Made by a program: the position numbers and the translations under genes | The notes under the pieces: generated by a model | Databases searched by the model: none | Told to the model about the DNA's origin: nothing | Seen by the model: only the letters and a program-made list of their open reading frames with translations | Source of the DNA: Leptospira levettii | GTDB taxonomy: Bacteria; Spirochaetota; Leptospiria; Leptospirales; Leptospiraceae | Assembly (NCBI RefSeq): GCF_002812085.1 | Contig: NZ_NPDM01000001.1 | Span: 1,550,001 to 1,614,000, forward strand | Direction of reading: 5' to 3' | Length of the DNA: 64,000 nt | Shown: positions 14,953 through 24,495 of the stretch, in pieces | How positions within the stretch are numbered: position 1 is the first letter of the stretch | How the letters are laid out: every line of letters begins with the position of its first letter

Positions 14953-16788
14953 CTAAAATGCAGCGTTGATTTGGGCATAGGCCATATAGGCTTCTTTTGC
15001 CAATTGGTTTCTCCCTTGTAAATAGTTTTGGTTCCATTCAAAGGATTGAGTGGTGCGATTGTATTGGATTTTGCTATTTCTGTAATTTTTAACTGCATCA
15101 CCAGCTTCCAGATAACCAACACCTAACCAGAGTGAGACAAAATCATTGATTTGTCCGTGCCAAGTCAAATCCACTTCCGTATAAATTCTTTTGCCTAAAG
15201 CATAGGGAGAAGTATACGATTGATTGGAGAAATTTTCTGTACTTCCTTTTTCAAACGACACTGGGGTTGGATTTTTTTCACCGATCGTGGAAGAAGAGTT
15301 TGGCGCACCACTAATTGCATACCATGCATCTTGTTTTTCTGCTTTATCATTTTGGAAATAGGTAATTTGGAATTCTCCATAACCTTCAGTTGAGTAAGTG
15401 ACACTCACAGATTTAGAATATAAATTTTGGGCGTTGATATTTTCCGAAATTCCCGCCACATTATTAAAATAGGGAATCACTCCAAATCTTGGATTTGCCA
15501 GAGTTTGGAAAGTGGAGACGGAGGCATCCGATCTATTTTTATCACCTGAAGCAAATAAAACTTGTCCACCTAACCTAAGTTTCTTGAAGAATGTGTAACC
15601 AGTTTGAAAAACATGCATTTGTCCTGTATATTTTTCTCTTTCGGTTCTGATATTGTCCCATTCATTTGGCAGGTATTCTTTTAGGTAAGGATCTTGGATC
15701 CTACGTCCAGAAGTTCCTGATTGGAATGCCGATTCCCATGTGAAGTCCCAAGACTTACCTTCTGGTAAAAAATTACCTTTCGTACGATTCGTAATTCGAA
15801 ATCCAGTTGTGATCAAATTTTGGTTTTGGCGGCTACGATTTGATGCCAAAGGGTCGTCGGGGGAAGATTCAGGTAATCCTGTAACCACATTCGTATTATT
15901 TTTTTTCCATTTTCGAACAATACCTAGACTATAAAAATCGAATGTCACCCAGTCAGGAATCGTATAACTGTTATAAGTTCCTAATAGTGTTGTGTCGGTT
16001 CCATTTGCCGCTGAATTGAGTTTTGGATCATTGGCAGAAACAACCCCATTGGTTCCACTTTGAGTCCAATAAGGCCTAGCCATTAAAAAATGGATTTTGG
16101 CATTTTCAAATTGGAACATGAGTCTGGCACCATCAAAGGATAATCCATTCACGGTCCAGTTACCACCACCAATCAATCTTTGGTCTCCATAGGCCCAAAT
16201 TTGCCTTCCCACTTGGAATTTGGATTGGAAAGGTAATTTGTTCAGTAATAGAAATGCCTCTCTAACGCTAGTTTGGTTTACAGAAACTGCATTAGTTTGG
16301 TTTCGGGAATATAGGTCTGCGGTATTATTAAAAAAATTGGCTCGAATGTCACCCGTTGATGCAGGTGACTCTCCTCCCCAAACCCTTGCATCTTGTAAAG
16401 TCACCTTGGCTTGGACATAAGGGCTTGGATCAAATAAAAAGTACAAAGATGAGGTTTGTAGGGTACGGTCAATATAACCCTTGTCAGATGCATTGAAGTC
16501 TAAATTATAACGGCTCTCTTGGCGTGGGCGAAGGTACAATCCAAATCGTAATACATCATTCAACCAAAACTGGGAAGAATTGGCAGAATGTTTGGATAAT
16601 TTTGGTTCCACAAACATATGTCGATTGAATTCAGGATCCAATCCTTTCTCTTTCATGGGAGAAACATATGGCTTTGGTTCTGATTGGTTTTCGGGAGGTT
16701 TTTCTTCTATAGGTTCTGAATTTAGAAAACCACTAGAAAAGACCAAAATGAAACAAAATAGGATAACTCTTTCTTTGGATAGTTGCAT
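14953..16788 (-). CDS. Alginate-export-family outer-membrane porin
   Basis: 611 residues with a signal peptide (to about residue 24), a Pro/Glu-rich linker, then a long series of alternating amphipathic strands ending in an aromatic/Phe C-terminus (AQINAAF), as expected of an outer-membrane beta-barrel. Motifs such as RFGLYLRPRQESRYN, QARVWGG-type, VGRQIWAYGDQRLIGGGNW and FDGARLMF match the alginate_exp (AlgE-like) family common in Leptospira. A good AGGAGAG site precedes the ATG. The substrate is unknown; despite the family name, alginate is unlikely without synthesis genes. A TetR gene follows on the same strand. Confidence 0.82.
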   Translation of the reverse strand: MQLSKERVILFCFILVFSSGFLNSEPIEEKPPENQSEPKPYVSPMKEKGLDPEFNRHMFVEPKLSKHSANSSQFWLNDVLRFGLYLRPRQESRYNLDFNASDKGYIDRTLQTSSLYFLFDPSPYVQAKVTLQDARVWGGESPASTGDIRANFFNNTADLYSRNQTNAVSVNQTSVREAFLLLNKLPFQSKFQVGRQIWAYGDQRLIGGGNWTVNGLSFDGARLMFQFENAKIHFLMARPYWTQSGTNGVVSANDPKLNSAANGTDTTLLGTYNSYTIPDWVTFDFYSLGIVRKWKKNNTNVVTGLPESSPDDPLASNRSRQNQNLITTGFRITNRTKGNFLPEGKSWDFTWESAFQSGTSGRRIQDPYLKEYLPNEWDNIRTEREKYTGQMHVFQTGYTFFKKLRLGGQVLFASGDKNRSDASVSTFQTLANPRFGVIPYFNNVAGISENINAQNLYSKSVSVTYSTEGYGEFQITYFQNDKAEKQDAWYAISGAPNSSSTIGEKNPTPVSFEKGSTENFSNQSYTSPYALGKRIYTEVDLTWHGQINDFVSLWLGVGYLEAGDAVKNYRNSKIQYNRTTQSFEWNQNYLQGRNQLAKEAYMAYAQINAAF

Positions 16789-16831
16789 TTTGATCTCTCC
16801 TAACGAATTGTAAGGTGAATTTATATCTTTC

Positions 16832-17806
16832 TTATAATCCTTTCAATACATAAAAATAAAGTGGAATGCCGATGATGATATTGATTGGAAAAACAATCGA
16901 TAAAGCAACAGTTAAGTAAATACTAGGGCTTGCTTCTGGAATTGAATCTTTCATCGCTGCTGGAACTGCAATATAAGAAGCAGATGCACATAATACAACA
17001 AACATTAATGCATCACCAATTGGCATCTGGATGATTTTTGTCAAAAAGATCGCAATCACAACATTGATAAACATGATGATGACTGTTGATCCAACCAAGA
17101 AAAAACCAACTTTTTTTAACTCGCGCATTTGTTTAGCGGCATCAATCCCTTTGTCCAAAAGGAAAAATGTAAGAAGTCCCTTAAAGATATCTTCTGTAAA
17201 TGGTTTAGTTGTATTCCATCCAGACTCACCTGAGAGATATCCAACGATAAGAGCTCCAATTAAGATATAAACAGATGAACTAAAAAAGGCTTCATGTAAC
17301 AATTGTTTCCATTGGATTTTTTCAGTAGGATTTCCGTTTTGTTTCTTTTTACCGAGGCGATCGATAATAACAGCGATGACAATGGCAGGTGATTCCATAA
17401 GTGCCATTCCAGCAACGATGAAACCTTGGTATTCAAATCCGTAACTATGTAAGAAGGCTCCTGCTGTTACAAACGTTACTGCGCTGATCGAACCAAAACT
17501 TCCAGCAAGTGCTGCAGAATTGGCATGGTCTAACTTCAATCGAAAGATGAAGTAAGAATACACAGGAACAAAACATGCCATAAACATACATGCAATGAGT
17601 GTAAGTAAGTGTTCTTCCGCGAAAGGTGATTTAAATAATTCATGCCCACCTTTAAAACCAATGGAGAACAATAAGTATAAAGAAAGAAATTTTGAAACTC
17701 CCTCTGTTATGCGGAGATCCGATTTAAAGAATACAACACCCATGCCTAAAAAGAAAAATAGTACGGGTGGGTTTAAAATATTATTCAGAGCATTGTGCAA
17801 ATCCAT
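16832..17806 (-). CDS. SbtA-type sodium-dependent bicarbonate permease
   Basis: I chose the ATG at 17804-17806 (324 residues), which has a GAGGG site about 6 nt upstream; a longer frame to 17899 would cover the control region. About ten membrane segments are visible in two inverted halves. Family-like motifs are NPPVLFFFLGMGVVFFKSDL at the N-terminus, AALAGSFGSISAVTFVTAG near residue 100 and ASASYIAVPAAMKDSIPEA near 285. This is the DUF897/SbtA family, which takes up bicarbonate with Na+. A SulP transporter gene and an AraC-type regulator lie next to it on the other strand, forming an inorganic-carbon/anion uptake locus. Confidence 0.88.
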   Translation of the reverse strand: MDLHNALNNILNPPVLFFFLGMGVVFFKSDLRITEGVSKFLSLYLLFSIGFKGGHELFKSPFAEEHLLTLIACMFMACFVPVYSYFIFRLKLDHANSAALAGSFGSISAVTFVTAGAFLHSYGFEYQGFIVAGMALMESPAIVIAVIIDRLGKKKQNGNPTEKIQWKQLLHEAFFSSSVYILIGALIVGYLSGESGWNTTKPFTEDIFKGLLTFFLLDKGIDAAKQMRELKKVGFFLVGSTVIIMFINVVIAIFLTKIIQMPIGDALMFVVLCASASYIAVPAAMKDSIPEASPSIYLTVALSIVFPINIIIGIPLYFYVLKGL

Positions 17807-17844
17807 TTTTGTCCCTCTTTTTCTCCATGATTTTAGACACCCAA

Positions 17845-17872
17845 TTTGTCCAATATCATAAAACTGGACAAA
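17845..17872. promoter_or_regulatory. 28-bp palindromic site upstream of the SbtA-type gene
   Basis: Perfect 8-bp arms TTTGTCCA (17845-17852) and TGGACAAA (17865-17872) flank a 12-nt centre. On the minus strand a TAAAAT -10-like box (17830-17835) lies just downstream, which would put the palindrome across the -35 region of the SbtA-type gene. The same region is upstream of the divergent AraC-type gene. An operator for a dimeric regulator, perhaps the AraC-type neighbour, is likely but unproven. Confidence 0.5.
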
Positions 17873-17949
17873 AAATACTTTCAATTCGAAATTCATCAAC
17901 CTTGAATTCGCTTTCTTGCTTATGATTTATTTGCACATTGGTGAAATCC

Positions 17950-19521
17950 ATGCGCATTCTCTTTCGGGTTTACTTCTCCTTAGTCATTCTACTAGGAATG
18001 GAAGGATGTTTATGGAAACCGGAAGCATTTTACGGAACAAATATCAGTCATGCGGTCGAATTTTTAGCTCCAGTGAAAGGGGAAGTCCCCACCCTCTGTA
18101 CAAAAAACTCAATCCAAACTTTGAAACAAATGTTTTGGATCCAAAATGAATCTGAAGATTCTCTAAGAAGCAAACGGGTGCTAAATGGACAATGGCTCCA
18201 TTTCCAATTAAAAAACGAATTGGATAAGGTTTCCGATTTTAGCATTCTCATCCAATGGATCAATATTCCAACGGCTGAAATCTGTTCGGAAAACCAAAAA
18301 GGGGAATTTTCAAACACTTACAATGGTTATGTATGGGAAAACTGGCATGGACTCTTGTCACCTTTCCCACATTTTAATGTTTCCTTAAATCCAGGTGAAA
18401 CTCGGGATTTTTATCTTTTCCTAGTCTCAAATGAGAATCTAAATTTCCCCATCCGAACAGTATCTAATTCGAGTTATCGATTTATTGTACTCTTTCGATT
18501 TCTTACCTTTTTGTTTTTTTTGATGGTCGGCATTGTTTCTACTGGTTGGGCAATTTCCGAATTCATCAAATCAAAAGAAAAAATATACCTATTGATTCTG
18601 TTTCATTTTTTATTATTTTTCTTTTTAGTTTATTCTGTCCATGGAAAGGAGTTATCTTCTCTCCTAGGGAATGGAAATAATCTTTTCACGCACTCATACT
18701 ACTTATTGTTATCGATTAATCACTTTGTATTCTTTTTGTATCTTTACAGTTTTGTTAAATTTACAAACGAAAGTTTAAAACATCCAATTTTCTTTTGGTT
18801 GTTTGCGATCTCAGGAATTTTATACCTTCTTGTTCCCATTTTCCCAAGAATGTATGATTATAGAATTTTTATCCTACTGACTATCTTTGGGTCCGCTGCT
18901 TATTTTTTACGTAGTACCCATCTGATGCTCTTCGCAAACCAAATTGATGAAGAAAAAAGTTATTTTTTAGGTTGGGCTTTCTTTTTGTTTTTAGTGTTTT
19001 TAAAAACATTATTCCATTTTGATTTTTATCCTTACCAAGCTTTTTTCATTTATGCTGCAGTGTTTTACTTACCTTTTTTGACAGCTGGTAGTTTCTTATT
19101 TTTAAGAAATTATGAAAAACGTGATAAGACAAAAACAAGATTTCGAACTTTCACAAATAAAATTGATACAAAAGAATTTAAAACAAAATTAGAATCATTA
19201 TTAGAATCAGACAAAATTTTTCTGGATATTGACTGCAGTGAAGAAATGATTGCAGGCCGTCTAGGGTTAACCTATCACCAATTAAGCGAGTTGATTAATA
19301 TTGAGTATCAATTTAATTTTCCAACACTCTTAAACTTATACAAAATCAAAGAAGCAAAAAGAATTCTAATCGAAAAACCAGAATTAAACGTCGCTACAGT
19401 TGGAAAACTGTCGGGTTTTGGTTCGAGATCTGCATTTTATTTAGAATTTAAAAAACAATGTGGGGTGAATCCCAATCAATTCAGAAAGTCTTCGTCTCAT
19501 CATACAAAAGATAAATCTTAA
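17950..19521 (+). CDS. Membrane-anchored AraC-type HTH regulator with 7TM-like sensor
   Basis: Start taken as ATG 17950 (523 residues), with GGTGA 6 nt upstream; TTG/GTG codons 9-12 nt earlier are alternatives. The N-terminus has a signal/lipobox-like stretch (LLGMEGC). Residues about 30-160 look like an extracytoplasmic beta domain of the 7TM-DISM type, followed by seven or more hydrophobic segments (about 170-395). The last 110 residues are an AraC HTH (EEMIAGRLGLTYHQLSELI; VATVGKLSGFGSRSAFYLEF). A sensor that carries its own DNA-binding domain is implied. It lies between the SbtA-type and SulP-type genes and ends 14 nt before the latter. Confidence 0.8.
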   Translation: MRILFRVYFSLVILLGMEGCLWKPEAFYGTNISHAVEFLAPVKGEVPTLCTKNSIQTLKQMFWIQNESEDSLRSKRVLNGQWLHFQLKNELDKVSDFSILIQWINIPTAEICSENQKGEFSNTYNGYVWENWHGLLSPFPHFNVSLNPGETRDFYLFLVSNENLNFPIRTVSNSSYRFIVLFRFLTFLFFLMVGIVSTGWAISEFIKSKEKIYLLILFHFLLFFFLVYSVHGKELSSLLGNGNNLFTHSYYLLLSINHFVFFLYLYSFVKFTNESLKHPIFFWLFAISGILYLLVPIFPRMYDYRIFILLTIFGSAAYFLRSTHLMLFANQIDEEKSYFLGWAFFLFLVFLKTLFHFDFYPYQAFFIYAAVFYLPFLTAGSFLFLRNYEKRDKTKTRFRTFTNKIDTKEFKTKLESLLESDKIFLDIDCSEEMIAGRLGLTYHQLSELINIEYQFNFPTLLNLYKIKEAKRILIEKPELNVATVGKLSGFGSRSAFYLEFKKQCGVNPNQFRKSSSHHTKDKS

Positions 19522-19535
19522 TTAGGAACTCTCGA

Positions 19536-21143
19536 ATGAACAAAGATAAACCAAAAGATTGGTTACCTGGACTAAAAGAAAACTGGCGATCGGACATTGT
19601 GTCCGGTTTTGTTGTCTTTCTCATTGCGCTCCCACTTTGTTTAGGAATTTCTCTTGCCTCTGGTGCACCACCTATGGCAGGAATTTTTTCCGGAATTGTA
19701 GGTGGTATCTTTGTTTCTTTTATGAGTGGATCTCATCTTACGATCAATGGACCTGCTGCAGGTCTCATTGCTGTTGTATTAAATTCGATTTTTGTCATGG
19801 GTGGTGGTGATGCCAAATTGGGATTTGAGATCACTTTGGCAGCAATTGTTCTTGCTGGATTGATTCAGGTACTTTTAGGAATCTTAAAGGCGGGGAATCT
19901 CACAATTTATTTCCCGATTTCCGTTGTACATGGAATGATGGCTGCCATCGGAATCATCATCATATCAAAACAGTTTTATGTTGCTCTTGGAATTTCACCT
20001 AATGCCAAAACTATTTTAGGACTTCTATTGGAGATTCCATCAAGTTTTGTACATTTGAATCCTGAAGTGGCTATCATTGGTATTTCTGCGATTGTGATCA
20101 TTGCCATGCTCACAAAAATACAAAATCCTTATTTTAAAAAGTTACCTGCACCACTAGTCGCAGTGTTAGTTGGAATTATTTTGGGTTTTATTTTTGAATT
20201 AGCTGATGAACATTCTTATACATTATTAAATCAAACATACCAAATTGGCCCTGAAAAATTAGTGAATTTGCCAAATCACATCTATGAGAGTTTGAGTTTT
20301 CCAAATTTTTCCCGTTGGAAAGAAGGAAACTTTTGGGTGATGGTGGTGACTATCGCTTTGATTGCAAGTATTGAATCTTTACTCACAGCAACCGCCGTTG
20401 ATAATACGGACCCTTACCGAAGAAAATCAAACATGGACCAAGAACTTGTCGCAAAAGGGATAGGAAACTTTTTTTTAGGATGGATTGGTGGTTTACCCAT
20501 TATCGCTGAAGTGGTAAGATCTTCTGCAAATATTGAAAATGGTGCCAAAACAAGATGGTCCAATTTTTTTCATGGTTTGTTTTTATTATTATTCATACTA
20601 CTCCTTCCTGGTCTCATTCATAGAATCCCATTAGCATCACTTGCTGGTATATTAATTATGGTCGGGTTAAAACTGGCATCACCTCACGTGTTTAAAGAAA
20701 CATATAAAAAAGGTTGGGACCAAATAGTCATCTTTTTGGTGACAGTAGTGGTTACAATCGTAGAAGACCTATTAGTTGGTGTTTTATGTGGTATCATTAC
20801 AGCAATTTTAATCCAAATGTACTTCGGAGTCAAATTACGTTATATTTTCATTGCAGATATAAAAATAGAATCAAACAATAAGATACACACTTTATATGTT
20901 AGACATGCTCTTCTGTTTTCCAACATGATTTCCTTAAAACTGTTACTTCGGAAAATATCTTTTGGCGAAAGAATCGATGTAAAATTTGATGAAAATGTAA
21001 AGATGATAGGTTTTTCAGCAATCGAATTTTTGCAGAGTTTTAAACGTGATTATGAAGAACGTGGTGGGCAAGTGAATTTGATTGGATTTGAAGAGTTAAA
21101 ACCAATCTCGGCTTATTATGGTGCCACTCGAATTCATAAGTAG
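19536..21143 (+). CDS. SulP-family (BicA-like) anion/bicarbonate transporter
   Basis: 535 residues. The membrane core has about 12-14 segments with SulP signatures: ALPLCLGISLASGAPPMAGI near residue 35, SGSHLTINGPAAGLI near 65 and ESLLTATAVDNTDPYRRKSN near 290. The C-terminal 90 residues are a reduced STAS-like domain (DVKFDENVKMIGFSAIEFL). SulP proteins exchange or co-transport sulfate, bicarbonate or other anions. Being coupled to an AraC-type sensor and opposite an SbtA-type bicarbonate permease makes bicarbonate the likeliest substrate, but sulfate is not excluded. It starts 14 nt after the regulator gene, so probably in one operon. Confidence 0.87.
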   Translation: MNKDKPKDWLPGLKENWRSDIVSGFVVFLIALPLCLGISLASGAPPMAGIFSGIVGGIFVSFMSGSHLTINGPAAGLIAVVLNSIFVMGGGDAKLGFEITLAAIVLAGLIQVLLGILKAGNLTIYFPISVVHGMMAAIGIIIISKQFYVALGISPNAKTILGLLLEIPSSFVHLNPEVAIIGISAIVIIAMLTKIQNPYFKKLPAPLVAVLVGIILGFIFELADEHSYTLLNQTYQIGPEKLVNLPNHIYESLSFPNFSRWKEGNFWVMVVTIALIASIESLLTATAVDNTDPYRRKSNMDQELVAKGIGNFFLGWIGGLPIIAEVVRSSANIENGAKTRWSNFFHGLFLLLFILLLPGLIHRIPLASLAGILIMVGLKLASPHVFKETYKKGWDQIVIFLVTVVVTIVEDLLVGVLCGIITAILIQMYFGVKLRYIFIADIKIESNNKIHTLYVRHALLFSNMISLKLLLRKISFGERIDVKFDENVKMIGFSAIEFLQSFKRDYEERGGQVNLIGFEELKPISAYYGATRIHK

Positions 21144-21188
21144 TAAAAAAATTCTTGTAACTTTTTTTTCTTAAACCAATATCCTTTT

Positions 21189-22115
21189 ATGCAAAGGTTA
21201 TTGGTTTTTTTCCTTTTGGTTCTGCCTATCTTCCTTTTTTCCAAGGATGTCCCACGGTTAAAATCTAGAGTTATGGATGAAACTTGGACACTCCATACTG
21301 ACTATATTTCTGCTCTTGAAAAACAATTAAGAGACCATGAAAAAAAAACATCCAATCAAATCGTTGTGTTTGTGACTCCATCCTTAGAAGGAGAAAATTT
21401 AGAGCAATACTCGCTAAAAGTTGCCGAAACATGGAAACTCGGTCAAAAGGGAAAGGATAATGGGGTGTTACTCTTTGTTGCCATTGAAGACAGAAAACTT
21501 AGGATCGAGGTTGGATATGGATTAGAAGGGGTTTTAACAGATGTTTTGTGCCATCATATCATAGAGAATGAAATCAAACCTTACTTCAAAAAAGGAGAAT
21601 ATGATATTGGGATACAAAATGGTGTAAGTGCAATCATGAAATCAATTGAAGGAGAATACACAATACCTGAGAAAGAAGATTTTTCTCATCTTGGACCTCT
21701 ATCTTTTTTGGGTGAAATAGCACCAGAAGGAGCTGAGATACCAATTGGATTCAAAATTTTCGTTTCGATTTTTGTAGTAACTGTTCTTAGCGTTTTTACT
21801 TACTTTGCAGCTAACGCTCCTTATGTAGGTTGGTTCATTTATTTCTTTTTGTTTCCTTTTTGGAGCATATTCCCTACTGCAATTCATGGAGCAAACATCG
21901 GAGCCATTGTATTCCTTACTTACGCAATAGGAATTGGACTTTATAAACTTTATCACCTTCTGACACCACATGGAAGAAAACGGATGCGAAATAGTAGTTT
22001 TGCAAGTGATTCACAAGGTGGTAGGAGTAGTGGATGGTCAAGTGGAGGAAGTTCTGGTGGGTTTAGTGGAGGAGGAGGGAGTTTTGGTGGTGGTGGAAGT
22101 TCCGGCAGTTGGTAA
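21189..22115 (+). CDS. TPM-domain (YgcG-like) membrane protein
   Basis: 308 residues: signal peptide (1-19), a TPM domain at about 30-150 (LEKQLRDHEKKTSNQIVVFV, KGKDNGVLLFVAIEDRK, RIEVGYGLEGVLTD), three hydrophobic segments (about 175-260) and a Ser/Gly-rich tail ending GGGGSFGGGGSSGSW. That tail is the hallmark of YgcG/TPM family proteins in bacteria, whose role is poorly defined; plant TLP18.3 relatives have phosphatase activity in photosystem II repair. It follows the SulP gene by 45 nt and precedes the efflux operon, with no obvious functional link to either. Confidence 0.85.
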   Translation: MQRLLVFFLLVLPIFLFSKDVPRLKSRVMDETWTLHTDYISALEKQLRDHEKKTSNQIVVFVTPSLEGENLEQYSLKVAETWKLGQKGKDNGVLLFVAIEDRKLRIEVGYGLEGVLTDVLCHHIIENEIKPYFKKGEYDIGIQNGVSAIMKSIEGEYTIPEKEDFSHLGPLSFLGEIAPEGAEIPIGFKIFVSIFVVTVLSVFTYFAANAPYVGWFIYFFLFPFWSIFPTAIHGANIGAIVFLTYAIGIGLYKLYHLLTPHGRKRMRNSSFASDSQGGRSSGWSSGGSSGGFSGGGGSFGGGGSSGSW

Positions 22116-22199
22116 TTCAAATTGTAAAAAAATCCATTCCGTTAAAGATTTTTTCATGCTGATGGGAACTTTTTTGATCATAAATGGGTTTAGTATCTA

Positions 22200-23555
22200 G
22201 TGAAGTTTGTTTGGTATATTTTATCTTTTGGCTTGGCATTCAGTTTTGTTATTTCAGCAGAGGTTACAAAACCTATCCAATTAAAAGAACTTTGGCAAAA
22301 GGCAGTGCAGTTTAATCCCGATTATCTATCGGTCAAAGCAGATTATGAAAAAGCCTTTTATGAAAATGAAAAGAGTTATGCAGGTTATCTTCCCACTGTA
22401 AATGTTTTGGCTTCTGCAAGGCAATCATCAGCTAACTTTAGTGGATCTGGAACAGTGAATGATCCTTTGATCAGTGGTGGAGTGAATAGTAGTAACACAC
22501 AAACCCAACAAACAAATACAGGTGAATCTAGACCTACTGCAGTAAATCGATATTCTGTAGGACTTAGTACAAACCAAAATCTTTTTTCGGGGTTTCGGGA
22601 TAAAAGTGGAATTGAAAAAACGGAAGCATTGTTGCAAGCAGCAAAACAAACATTAAATGACTCTAGATTAAAAATATGTTTTGAACTAAAGTCCGCTTAC
22701 TCACAAACGTTGTATGCAAAAGAACTTTACCAATTATCCTTAAAAATCAAAGAAAGACGCATTAAAAATAGAGACTTGGTTAAACTTCGATACGAAGTTG
22801 GTAGGGAACACAAAGGAAGTTTTTTATTGAGTGAGTCATTTGTAAAACAATCTGAATATGAAGTTTCTTTTGCAGAAAGATTATTCCAGACCAATTGGAA
22901 AGAAATCGAAAGAATCATTGCGACACCCGTTGAAGTATCCTTGGACGTTCCTCTTATTTCGGAACCGATTGCCGAAATTAAAATTTCAGAGAAAGAGAAG
23001 TCTAGTTTACTTGATGCTCATCCATCAATTATGGCGGAACAATCAAAAGTTCGAGCAGCCCAAGCAAATATTGGTATCGCGGAAGCAGGTTTTTATCCAG
23101 ACCTCAATCTAAGTGCAACAGTGACAAGACAAGATGATGTTTGGTTACCAAAACCTAGGAATTATAGTTTTGGAATCAATTTGACCTATCCCTTGTTTAA
23201 TGGAGGTAGAGATTATTATAATGTAAAAATTGCAAAATCTGAATATGAAAAATCAATTCACACAAGAGATTCAAAAAAGAATTTACTCACCTTTTCATTA
23301 GAACAATCCTATCTAAATTTTATAAATGCTTCAGAGCAACTTTTGGTATTAACCGAATTTTATAAAGCTTCTGATACAAGAGCAACAATCGCACGAGCTC
23401 AGTATTCCAATGGACTGATCAGTTTTGAAAATTGGGATATCATTGAGAATGATCTAATCAATCGGGAAAAAAATTTGTTAGTCGGCAAAAGAGATCTTGG
23501 TCTTGCGGAAGCAACATATTTACGTAATTTAGGAAAGTGTTTTGATGAAGATTAA
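22200..23555 (+). CDS. TolC-family outer-membrane efflux protein
   Basis: 451 residues from a GTG start with a signal peptide (LSFGLAFSFVISA). Two OEP-type repeats are visible as long amphipathic helices and strand pairs (SVGLSTNQNLFSGFRD at about 120; SFGINLTYPLFNGGRDY at about 325). These proteins form the trimeric outer-membrane channel of tripartite efflux or export. Its 3' end overlaps the adaptor gene by 11 nt, and the MacB-type ABC gene follows, so the three encode one pump. The region 22116-22199 upstream has an A/T-rich inverted repeat (AAAAAATC/GATTTTTT) but no convincing promoter. Confidence 0.88.
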   Translation: MKFVWYILSFGLAFSFVISAEVTKPIQLKELWQKAVQFNPDYLSVKADYEKAFYENEKSYAGYLPTVNVLASARQSSANFSGSGTVNDPLISGGVNSSNTQTQQTNTGESRPTAVNRYSVGLSTNQNLFSGFRDKSGIEKTEALLQAAKQTLNDSRLKICFELKSAYSQTLYAKELYQLSLKIKERRIKNRDLVKLRYEVGREHKGSFLLSESFVKQSEYEVSFAERLFQTNWKEIERIIATPVEVSLDVPLISEPIAEIKISEKEKSSLLDAHPSIMAEQSKVRAAQANIGIAEAGFYPDLNLSATVTRQDDVWLPKPRNYSFGINLTYPLFNGGRDYYNVKIAKSEYEKSIHTRDSKKNLLTFSLEQSYLNFINASEQLLVLTEFYKASDTRATIARAQYSNGLISFENWDIIENDLINREKNLLVGKRDLGLAEATYLRNLGKCFDED

Positions 23556-24492
23556 ACTTTATGTTTCATTTTTTGTTATAATTGTATTTGGGGTATTATA
23601 TTTCACATTTGGATCAGGTAAATCCAAACAAGAATTCAAAATTGAATCCACAAGTGTGACTCGTGGTGATTTGATTGTTACAGTTAGGGCAACAGGAACT
23701 GCAATTCCTAAAAATCGATTAGAAGTCAAACCACCCATTGCAGGAAGGATTGAATCAATACTTGCAGAAGAAGGAGAACATGTAGGAAAAGGAAAAATTC
23801 TCGTTTGGATGAGTTCAACTGAAAGGGCTGCACTATTGGACGCAGCAAGAGCAAAGGGCAATGATGAGTTGAAAAAATGGGAAGATTTTTATAAACCAAC
23901 TCCAGTTATTTCACCTTTACGTGGTTTGGTGATCGCATCTAATATAAGTACTGGGCAAACTGTCACTCAACAAGATATTTTATTTGTACTTTCAGACAAC
24001 TTGATGGTACAAGCAAAAGTAGACGAAACCGATTTATCAAAAATAAAGATCGGGCAAATTGCCAATATTGTTGTGGATTCTTTTTCCAATGAGCCTATTC
24101 GTGCTAAGGTAAAACACATTGGTTACGAAGCAGTGATAGAAAATAATGTAACAATGTACAATGTTGATTTGGAATTATTTTCGATACCAGAATTTCTGCG
24201 AAGTGGTATGTCGATTACTGTCGATTTTATCATATCCGAAGAAAAGGATGTTTTATTGATACCAAATGATTTTGTTAAAAGAAATAATAAGAAAGGGATT
24301 ATTTTACTCAAAACAGATGGTTCACTACAAGAATCGAATGTAGCCATTGGACATTCTGACGATCAAAACACTTCCATATTGTCGGGACTAGTGGAAGGAG
24401 ACTTGGTTTATCGAAAGAAAAAAATAAAAGAGACTAAAAAATCGAATGCAAATGGTGGTCCTTTCTCATCTCCCAAAGTCCCAAAGAGATAA
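23545..24492 (+). CDS. MacA-like (HlyD/RND-type) periplasmic adaptor
   Basis: Start set to the ATG at 23545 (315 residues), with AGGAAAG upstream. One N-terminal membrane anchor is followed by a biotinyl-lipoyl-like domain (RLEVKPPIAGRIESILAEEG and a second half near SPLRGLVIASNISTGQ). The beta-barrel and membrane-proximal domains follow (VQAKVDETDLSKIKIGQ; LIPNDFVKRNNKKGI). The hairpin between lipoyl halves is short. It links the TolC channel to the MacB-type transporter encoded 3 nt downstream. The substrate (macrolide, peptide, lipid or other) cannot be told from sequence. Confidence 0.87.
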   Translation: MKIKLYVSFFVIIVFGVLYFTFGSGKSKQEFKIESTSVTRGDLIVTVRATGTAIPKNRLEVKPPIAGRIESILAEEGEHVGKGKILVWMSSTERAALLDAARAKGNDELKKWEDFYKPTPVISPLRGLVIASNISTGQTVTQQDILFVLSDNLMVQAKVDETDLSKIKIGQIANIVVDSFSNEPIRAKVKHIGYEAVIENNVTMYNVDLELFSIPEFLRSGMSITVDFIISEEKDVLLIPNDFVKRNNKKGIILLKTDGSLQESNVAIGHSDDQNTSILSGLVEGDLVYRKKKIKETKKSNANGGPFSSPKVPKR

Positions 24493-24495
24493 TAT

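Noticed and set aside
22126..22154. AAAAAATC/GATTTTTT inverted repeat after the TPM gene as an intrinsic terminator.
   Set aside because: The stem contains only one G-C pair, too weak for a standard terminator; it may still matter for the TolC operon but is unsupported.
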